10,615 bases of DNA from Betaproteobacteria bacterium (GTDB taxonomy: Bacteria > Pseudomonadota > Gammaproteobacteria > Burkholderiales > SG8-39). Of this stretch, positions 6,057 to 10,615 are shown piece after piece. The stretch covers positions 1 to 10,615 of the forward strand of contig SHXL01000089.1 in assembly GCA_009693345.1 (NCBI GenBank), written 5' to 3'. How positions within the stretch are numbered: the first letter of the stretch is position 1; each line of letters starts with the position of its first letter. The notes under the pieces are model-generated. The model was given only the letters and a program-made list of their open reading frames with translations. It ran no database searches and was not told where the DNA came from. The position numbers were made by a program, and so were the translations under genes.

Positions 6057-6939
6057 GGATGATCAGCACGAATACCCAAAGCACCAGCGCGCGCCACAGC
6101 AGGCCGACCGTGCTGTCGAGAAACGGGGCATCGGCGGCCTCCCCCAGGCCCAGCTCGGGCCGCGGCTGCAGGCCCTCGACCTCGGTGAGGGGCATGCCCA
6201 GCTTCACGCCCAGCGCGCCCGCGCCCGCGGCGAGCACGATGCCCAGGTGCGGATCGGGCCAGACCGCGGCCTGGGTGCGCCAGCAGTAGATCGCATCCTC
6301 GAAATCGCCGACCACCGCGAACGCCGCTGCGGTGAGGCGCACCGCAGGCCACTCCAGCACGAAGAGCACCTTCCTCGCAAAGCGGCCGAATTCGCCCTTG
6401 CCGCCCCAGCGCCGATCGAGGAACACCGCCATGCGGTAGAGGATCGCGCCGCTCGGGCCCGGCAGCAGCACGAACCAGAACAGCACCGCAAACACGTGCC
6501 GGTGGGACGCAGCGATCGCTTCTTCGATGGCCAGCCGCACGACCTCCTCGCGGCTGCGATGCGTCGCGGACTCTCCGCGCCAGGCGCCGAGCAGCTCGCG
6601 CGCGCGGTCCACGTCCGATTCGCGCACTGCAGACTGGATGCCGGTGAAGTAATGGCTGAACTGGCGAAAACCGAGCGTGAGGTAGAGCGCGGCGATGTTG
6701 AGCAGCAGCGCCGCGAACGGGTTGAGCCAGAAGAGGGCCGCGTAAAGCATCCCCGTCAGCGCCAGCGGCGCGAGCGCCGCGACCAGCCAGGCAATCGCGC
6801 CGTGGCGCGATTCGCCCGCATTGAAGGTGTTCTCCAGCCAGTCGGCCCATCCCGCCAGCGCGCCCGCCACCGCCTTGCGGTCGTCCAGCGGACGCCACTG
6901 CTCCAGAACCAGCGCGGCAATGATGGCGAGGACTCCCAT
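6034..6939 (-). CDS. CobD/CbiB-like (AmpE-related) membrane protein of unknown function
   Basis: A 301-residue polytopic membrane protein. Hydrophobic stretches lie at about residues 1-13, 48-90, 150-172 and 283-301. LGFRQFSHYF (about 89-98), GAILYRMAVFLDRRWG and the late GIVLAAGAGALGVKLGMPL block resemble CobD/CbiB (adenosylcobinamide-phosphate synthase). However, the conserved polar sites of true CbiB appear replaced: the GRDT-type region reads RGESAT and the ETLAENTSDGV region reads EEAIAASHRHV. I therefore doubt a cobalamin role. Betaproteobacteria carry this as a 'CobD/CbiB family protein' without a cobalamin operon, and none is here. It is the last gene of the leftward operon, 27 bp after the Nudix stop. 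AGAGG lies only 2 nt from the ATG, too close to be a good ribosome site. It ends inside the convergent DUF2007 gene. Confidence 0.82.
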   Translation of the reverse strand: MGVLAIIAALVLEQWRPLDDRKAVAGALAGWADWLENTFNAGESRHGAIAWLVAALAPLALTGMLYAALFWLNPFAALLLNIAALYLTLGFRQFSHYFTGIQSAVRESDVDRARELLGAWRGESATHRSREEVVRLAIEEAIAASHRHVFAVLFWFVLLPGPSGAILYRMAVFLDRRWGGKGEFGRFARKVLFVLEWPAVRLTAAAFAVVGDFEDAIYCWRTQAAVWPDPHLGIVLAAGAGALGVKLGMPLTEVEGLQPRPELGLGEAADAPFLDSTVGLLWRALVLWVFVLIILTVARIF

Positions 6940-6966
6940 GGCCTCTAGAGTCTACCGTGCTCGGTT

Positions 6967-7581
6967 TCAACCATGCGCCAGATGGCGCGAAAGATTCACC
7001 AGCATGCCGGCCGTGGCGCCCCAGATGTAATGCTGCTCGTAGGGCATGGCGAAGAACCAGCGCAGCTCGCCTTGCCATTCGCGCGATTGGCGCTGGTGAT
7101 TGGCAGGATCGAGCAGGAACGCAAGCGGCACCTCGAAGATCTCCTCCACTTCGCCGGCGTCGGCCTGCAGTTCGAAGGGCGGCGTGACGATGCCCACCAC
7201 CGGCGTGATGCGAAAGCCGGTGCGCGTGTGGTACTCGGGCATGCGCCCGAGCAGCTCGACGCGGTCCGGATCGAGGCCGATCTCCTCGCGCGCCTCGCGC
7301 AGCGCGGTCGCCTCGGGCGAAGGATCGTGCAGCGCGACCCGCCCGCCCGGGAAGCTCACCTGGCCGGAATGGTCCTTCAGGTGCGCCGCGCGGCGCGTGA
7401 ACAGCATCGTCAGCTGTGCGACATCCAACGACCCACGCGCCACGATCGGCAGCAGCACCGCGGCCGGCTTGAACTCGCCGGCCGCCGGGCGAGCGCCCTC
7501 GTCGCCGTAGACGCTCGGCGACGGCGCGCGCGCCGTGGCGAATTGGCGGCGCAGCCAATCGGCGCTGAGCAGGTCTTTCAG
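6967..7581 (-). CDS. CoA pyrophosphatase (Nudix hydrolase, NudL type), probable CTG start
   Basis: A Nudix hydrolase predicted to cleave coenzyme A or acyl-CoA to 3',5'-ADP and phosphopantetheine. The UPF0035/NuCoA motif is LFTRRAAHLKDHSGQVSFPGG (about residues 60-80), running into the Nudix box with REAREEIGL (95-103). PVVGIV, EVEEIFEVPLAFLL and HYIWGATAGML follow, as in E. coli NudL. No ATG, GTG or TTG exists in this frame near the expected N-terminus. The nearest GTG (7456-7458) would delete about 41 residues and start inside the first beta-strand. A CTG at 7579-7581 gives 204 residues starting (M)KDLLSADWLRRQF and overlaps the qor stop as CTGA. I chose it because its length and N-terminus fit the family. 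The product call is firm; the start is inferred. Confidence 0.85.
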   Translation of the reverse strand: MKDLLSADWLRRQFATARAPSPSVYGDEGARPAAGEFKPAAVLLPIVARGSLDVAQLTMLFTRRAAHLKDHSGQVSFPGGRVALHDPSPEATALREAREEIGLDPDRVELLGRMPEYHTRTGFRITPVVGIVTPPFELQADAGEVEEIFEVPLAFLLDPANHQRQSREWQGELRWFFAMPYEQHYIWGATAGMLVNLSRHLAHG

Positions 7582-8549
7582 GGAACGAGCACCACCGACC
7601 CCGTCGTCTTGCGCCCCTCGAGGTCGCGGTGGGCCTGCGCCGCGTCTGCCAGCTTGTACTTCGCCGTGGTCTCGATCTTCACCTTGCCGGACTTGACGAT
7701 GTCGAACAGCGCGTTCGAGCGCTCGACGAGATCGGCGCGGCTGGCGATGTGCGTGGCGAGGGTCGGGCGCGTGACGTAGAGCGAGCCCTTGGAAGCGAGA
7801 ATGCCCAGGTTGACCGGTGCGACCGGGCCCGATGCGTTGCCGAAACTCACCATCAGCCCGCGCGGGCGCAGGCAATCGAGCGAGCCTTCCCAGGTGGACT
7901 TGCCGACGCCGTCGTACACCACCGGCACGCCCTTGCCGCCGGTGATCTCCTTTACCTTCACTGCGAAGTTGTCAGTGGAGTAGTTGATGACGTGGTCGGC
8001 GCCGTGCGCCTTGGCGAGCGCCATCTTGTCCGCCGAGCCTGCCGTCGCGATGGTGGTGACGCCGAGCGCCTTCAGCCACTGGCAGGCGATCAGGCCGACG
8101 CCGCCGGCGGCCGCGTGCCAGAGCACGGTGTCGCCTTTCTTCACCGCGTAGGTGCTGAAAATGAGGTAATGGACCGTCAGGCCCTTCAGCAGCATCGAGG
8201 CCGCCTGCTCTTCGGTGATGCCCTGCGGGAGCTTCACCAGGCGATCAGCCGGCACCAGGCGCTGCTCGCAGTACGAGCCCGACAGGCCGGTATAGGTGAC
8301 GCGGTCGCCCGCCTTCAGGTCCGCCACGCCCGCACCGACCGCCTCGACGACGCCCGCGCCTTCGTTGCCGCCGATCTGCGGCAGCTGCATCGGATAGAGC
8401 CCGGAACGCTGATAGGTGTCGACGAAATTGACGCCGATCGCGGTATGCCGGATGCGCACCTGCCCCTGCCCCGGGTCGCCGACCTGGACGTCGTCGAGCT
8501 GCAATACCTCGGGACCGCCCTGCTTGTGATACCTGACTGCTTTTGCCAT
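7578..8549 (-). CDS. NADPH:quinone oxidoreductase, QorA-like (zinc-independent MDR family)
   Basis: A 323-residue medium-chain reductase of the QorA/zeta-crystallin group, reducing quinones by one electron or acting as an enoyl-type reductase with NADPH; cytosolic. It shows the quinone-reductase signature NFVDTYQRSGLYPMQLPQIGGNEGAG (residues 41-66) and the Rossmann loop HAAAGGVGLIACQWLKALG (from residue 145). The structural-zinc cysteine cluster of alcohol dehydrogenases is absent. VINYSTDNF and VVYDGVGKSTWEGSLDCLRPRG are family-typical. Length matches E. coli QorA (327). An AGGAG Shine-Dalgarno site lies 8 nt before the ATG. It begins 15 bp after the PhaM-like stop and ends overlapping the proposed Nudix start, so it is inside an operon. 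The physiological substrate is unknown. Confidence 0.93.
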   Translation of the reverse strand: MAKAVRYHKQGGPEVLQLDDVQVGDPGQGQVRIRHTAIGVNFVDTYQRSGLYPMQLPQIGGNEGAGVVEAVGAGVADLKAGDRVTYTGLSGSYCEQRLVPADRLVKLPQGITEEQAASMLLKGLTVHYLIFSTYAVKKGDTVLWHAAAGGVGLIACQWLKALGVTTIATAGSADKMALAKAHGADHVINYSTDNFAVKVKEITGGKGVPVVYDGVGKSTWEGSLDCLRPRGLMVSFGNASGPVAPVNLGILASKGSLYVTRPTLATHIASRADLVERSNALFDIVKSGKVKIETTAKYKLADAAQAHRDLEGRKTTGSVVLVP

Positions 8550-8564
8550 TGCCTGATCTCCTGA

Positions 8565-8855
8565 TTACGGTTTCGTGTCCTTGGGTTCCTGCTGCATGTT
8601 CATCTGCATCGCCTGCTGCATGCCCTGCATCTGCTGCAGGCCGGCCTTCTGCATCTCCAGCCCCTGGATCGCGGTGCGCAGCATGTTGAGGTTCATCGAC
8701 AACCACATTTCGACGGACTTCAGTTCCTGCACGCGCTTGTCGATCTCCTGCGGATCGAGCGTCGGCATCGCCATGCCGGGCACCGGCACGCCGAGCGGGC
8801 CCCACAGGCGCCGAAACATCTCGAATGGATCCTGCGGTGCGTTTGGATCGGCCAT
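8565..8855 (-). CDS. PhaM-family polyhydroxyalkanoate granule-associated protein, short form
   Basis: A 96-residue protein. The N-terminal half reads DPFEMFRRLWGPLGVPVPGMAMPTLDPQEIDKRVQELKSVEMWLSMNLNMLRTAIQGLEMQ, matching the conserved part of Ralstonia (Cupriavidus) PhaM. That protein binds PHB synthase PhaC1 and PHB granules and links granules to the nucleoid. Residues about 35-68 should form an amphipathic or coiled-coil helix. The C-terminus is a Met/Gln-rich stretch (about 67-90, MQKAGLQQMQGMQQAMQMNMQQ) and a short EPKDTKP end. The roughly 260-residue R. eutropha protein has a long Lys/Ala/Pro-rich DNA-binding tail that is missing here. GAGGG sits 7 nt before the ATG, 3 bp after the patatin stop. 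No pha genes are in the window. Confidence 0.88.
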   Translation of the reverse strand: MADPNAPQDPFEMFRRLWGPLGVPVPGMAMPTLDPQEIDKRVQELKSVEMWLSMNLNMLRTAIQGLEMQKAGLQQMQGMQQAMQMNMQQEPKDTKP

Positions 8856-8858
8856 GGA

Positions 8859-9992
8859 TTATCCCTCGGAGCCTTCAAAGAAAGCGCGAACTTCCTGTTC
8901 CCGGCTGACGGTGTCCTGGTAGCCAAGGTCGATCAGGGTACGGCAGAACGAATCCTCGAACAACAGGTAACTCGCCAGGTTCGAGCCCGAGCGGTTCATC
9001 GCCCCGGTCGGCCGCAGCACGAAGCGCACCATCGGCGGCAATTCGTGCACGAAGCGCGCCGCGATCCGCTCGATCGGCTGCGAAGGCGAGATGAACAACA
9101 CCTTCACGGGCCTTAGCTCCACCTTCGCCTCGGCGAGCTTCTCCGGCGGAATCAGACTCACGGTGCGGTTGATGCGCTCCAGGCGCTCCAGGTCCACCGC
9201 CAGCCCGTCGAGGAAGATGGAGTTGAGCGCATGGCCCGCAACCTGGGCGAGCGACGGATAGATGTTGGAGCGCGCGCGCGACTGGTCGGCGTTCTGGCGG
9301 CCGGTGCCCACCACCAGCACGCGATCGGCGCCGAGGTGCAGCGCCGGGCTGATCGGCGCGATCTGGCGCACCGAGCCGTCGCCGAAGTACTCGCGGTGCA
9401 CCTTGACTGCGGGAAAGATGAACGGCAGCGCGCTCGAGGCGAGCAGGTAATCGAGCTTGAGCGACACCGCCGCGCCGATGCGCTGGTTGCGCTCCCAGCA
9501 CTCCAGCCCCGAGCCGCCCTGGAAAAACGACACGCTCTGGCCGGTGGTATAGCCCGACGCGGTCACGCTCACCGCGTAGAGCGCCCCGGAATCGATGTGG
9601 TCCTGGATGCGCTCGAACGCAAGCGTGCGCTCGAGCAGCTCCCGCAGCGGCGCGTTGTCGAGCAGCGAGATCGGGTTCTGGCGCGACAGCCAGGACAGCG
9701 CGCCGAGCCAGCGTATACCTCGGCGCGTGATGCTCGACACGTCGGTGCGGTAGACATGGTGGCAGTGCATGTTCTCCCACACTTCGAGCAGGTTGCCGAC
9801 GCCGCGGCTGAAGTCGTCGGCATAGACCGCGAGCGTGGTGGCGTTGATCGCCCCCGCCGACGTGCCGCACAGGATGGGGAACGGGTTCTTGACCGGATTT
9901 CCCAGGATGTCGCGCACCGCCTTGACGACACCGACTTGATAGGCGGCCCGAGCGCCGCCTCCGGTAAGGACCAATCCTGCTCTAGGTTTCAT
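8859..9992 (-). CDS. Patatin-like phospholipase
   Basis: A 377-residue serine acyl hydrolase with a Ser-Asp dyad. Visible are the oxyanion loop GGGARAAYQVG (G11-G13, R15), the nucleophile elbow GTSAG with S45, and the DGS motif with catalytic D205 (YFGDGSVRQIAP). The N-terminus reads MKPRAGLVLTGGG with no signal peptide, so it is probably cytosolic or peripheral on membranes or granules. Residues after about 260 form a less conserved C-terminal region (SLIPPEKLAEAKVELRPVKVLFISPS...). The ATG overlaps the maeB stop (TAATG) with no Shine-Dalgarno site, so translation is likely coupled. The PhaM-like gene follows after 3 bp. A role in phospholipid turnover is the family default; action on PHA-granule lipids or polyester is speculation from the PhaM neighbour. 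Confidence 0.92.
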   Translation of the reverse strand: MKPRAGLVLTGGGARAAYQVGVVKAVRDILGNPVKNPFPILCGTSAGAINATTLAVYADDFSRGVGNLLEVWENMHCHHVYRTDVSSITRRGIRWLGALSWLSRQNPISLLDNAPLRELLERTLAFERIQDHIDSGALYAVSVTASGYTTGQSVSFFQGGSGLECWERNQRIGAAVSLKLDYLLASSALPFIFPAVKVHREYFGDGSVRQIAPISPALHLGADRVLVVGTGRQNADQSRARSNIYPSLAQVAGHALNSIFLDGLAVDLERLERINRTVSLIPPEKLAEAKVELRPVKVLFISPSQPIERIAARFVHELPPMVRFVLRPTGAMNRSGSNLASYLLFEDSFCRTLIDLGYQDTVSREQEVRAFFEGSEG

Positions 9993-10615
9993 TAGAAAAG
10001 AGATTGCTCTTGTCCGCGCGGGGCATTTGCATCAGCCACCGCGAGTGCGGTCATGTTGACGATGCGGCGCACGGTCGCCGAGGGCGTGAGGATATGCACC
10101 GGGCGCGCGGCGCCCAGCAGAATCGGCCCGATCGTGACATTTTCGGAGGAAGCGACCTTCAGCAGGTTGAACGAGATGTTCGCCGCATCCAGCGTCGGCA
10201 TGATGAGCAGGTTCGCCTCGCCCCGCAGGCGGGAATGCGGAAACACCTTGCGTCGGATCTCGTCCGACAGCGCGGCATCGCCATGCATCTCGCCCTCGAT
10301 CTCGAGGTCGGGCGCGCGCTCGCGGATCAGCTCGAGCGCGCGCTGCATCTTGTGGGCCGAGGGCAGGTCCACGGAGCCGAAATTGGACCCCGAGAGCAGA
10401 GCCGCCTTGGGCACGATGCCGAAGCGCCGGATCTCCTCGGCGGCGAGGAGCGTCATTTCGGCGATGTGCTCCGCATCCGGATCCGGCGTCACATAGGTGT
10501 CGCAGATGAAGATCGTGCGATTTGGCAGGATCAAGGCGTTCATCGCCGCGTAATGCGCGATCCCCGGGCACCGCCCGATCACCTGGTCGATATATCCCAG
10601 GTGCAGCGCGTGGGT
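9992..10615 (-). CDS. maeB: NADP-dependent malic enzyme, C-terminal phosphotransacetylase-like domain (partial)
   Basis: The last 207 residues of a protein running off the right edge of the window, with the frame open to base 10615. The sequence HLGYIDQVIGRCPGIAHYAAMNALILPNRTIFICDTYV, followed by EHIAEMTLLAAEEIRRFG, GSNFGS and LLIMPTLDAANISFNLLK, is the PTA_PTB-type C-terminal domain of MaeB malic enzymes. Those enzymes oxidatively decarboxylate malate to pyruvate and make NADPH; this domain does not act as a phosphotransacetylase but binds acetyl-CoA as an allosteric inhibitor. A stand-alone Pta is less likely because the wording of these motifs follows MaeB, but the catalytic half is outside the window. 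It ends in TAA overlapping the patatin ATG and heads the visible part of the leftward operon. Confidence 0.9.
   Translation of the reverse strand, partial: THALHLGYIDQVIGRCPGIAHYAAMNALILPNRTIFICDTYVTPDPDAEHIAEMTLLAAEEIRRFGIVPKAALLSGSNFGSVDLPSAHKMQRALELIRERAPDLEIEGEMHGDAALSDEIRRKVFPHSRLRGEANLLIMPTLDAANISFNLLKVASSENVTIGPILLGAARPVHILTPSATVRRIVNMTALAVADANAPRGQEQSLF

Noticed and set aside
5765..7558. 597-codon minus-strand open frame spanning the Nudix and CobD/CbiB-like genes
   Set aside because: It reads both genes out of frame, giving Arg/Gly/Ala-rich low-complexity protein. The conserved motifs are in the other minus frames.
7582..7875. N-terminal extension of the Nudix protein from the ATG at 7875
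   Set aside because: It would run about 98 codons inside the qor gene in another frame and encode an Arg-rich shadow with no family match.
1..10615. Mobile elements, CRISPR arrays, tRNA/rRNA genes, defence or toxin-antitoxin modules
   Set aside because: I saw no transposase or integrase motifs, direct-repeat arrays, tRNA cloverleaf sequences or defence domains. Nearly every base belongs to a recognised housekeeping-type gene and no non-coding gap exceeds about 110 bp.

Overview
The window is GC-rich, gene-dense chromosomal DNA, almost certainly from a betaproteobacterium (Burkholderiales/Nitrosomonadales type). The reasons are a PhaM-family polyhydroxyalkanoate-granule protein (a family I know only from this class), a divergent CobD/CbiB-like membrane protein with the FRQFSHYF signature region, a MaeB-type malic enzyme, and a short palindromic repeat whose spurious translations read PRESGDPG/SPRKRGSR. 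I see no phage, transposon, CRISPR, toxin-antitoxin or defence genes. This looks like core metabolism, and I did not find a convincing new multi-gene system.

Layout. Bases 1-3550 are read rightwards: the tail of an unidentified upstream gene, glucose-6-phosphate isomerase (pgi), a 72-residue conserved hypothetical protein (DUF6494-like), an FAD-linked D-lactate dehydrogenase/glycolate-oxidase-type enzyme, and a RidA-family deaminase. Bases 3551-3595 hold two back-to-back hairpins between convergent genes. Oligoribonuclease (orn) runs leftwards from 4156 to 3593. A rightward cluster starts only 18 bp from it: an M48 CAAX-protease-like membrane metallopeptidase, pterin-4a-carbinolamine dehydratase (phhB) and a DUF2007 protein with a zinc ribbon (4175-6056). 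From the right edge to 6034 a leftward operon runs maeB (C-terminal part), patatin-like phospholipase, PhaM-like protein, NADPH:quinone reductase, CoA pyrophosphatase (Nudix) and the CobD/CbiB-like membrane protein.

How the genes fit together. Stop-start overlaps of the ATGA, TGATG or TAATG type occur at most junctions, so translation is probably coupled. The leftward operon is compatible with carbon storage and redox balance: malic enzyme makes NADPH, the PhaM homologue would bind PHA granules, and the patatin and quinone reductase are plausible lipid and redox partners. That link is inferred from neighbourhood only.

The points most worth a second look are a CoA pyrophosphatase with no ATG/GTG/TTG start (a CTG overlaps the upstream stop as CTGA), a PhaM homologue without the long basic C-terminal tail, two divergent start codons inside one inverted repeat with a promoter candidate that would give a leaderless mRNA, and an in-frame A_AAA_AAA slippery heptamer in an AT-rich patch of the dehydrogenase gene.
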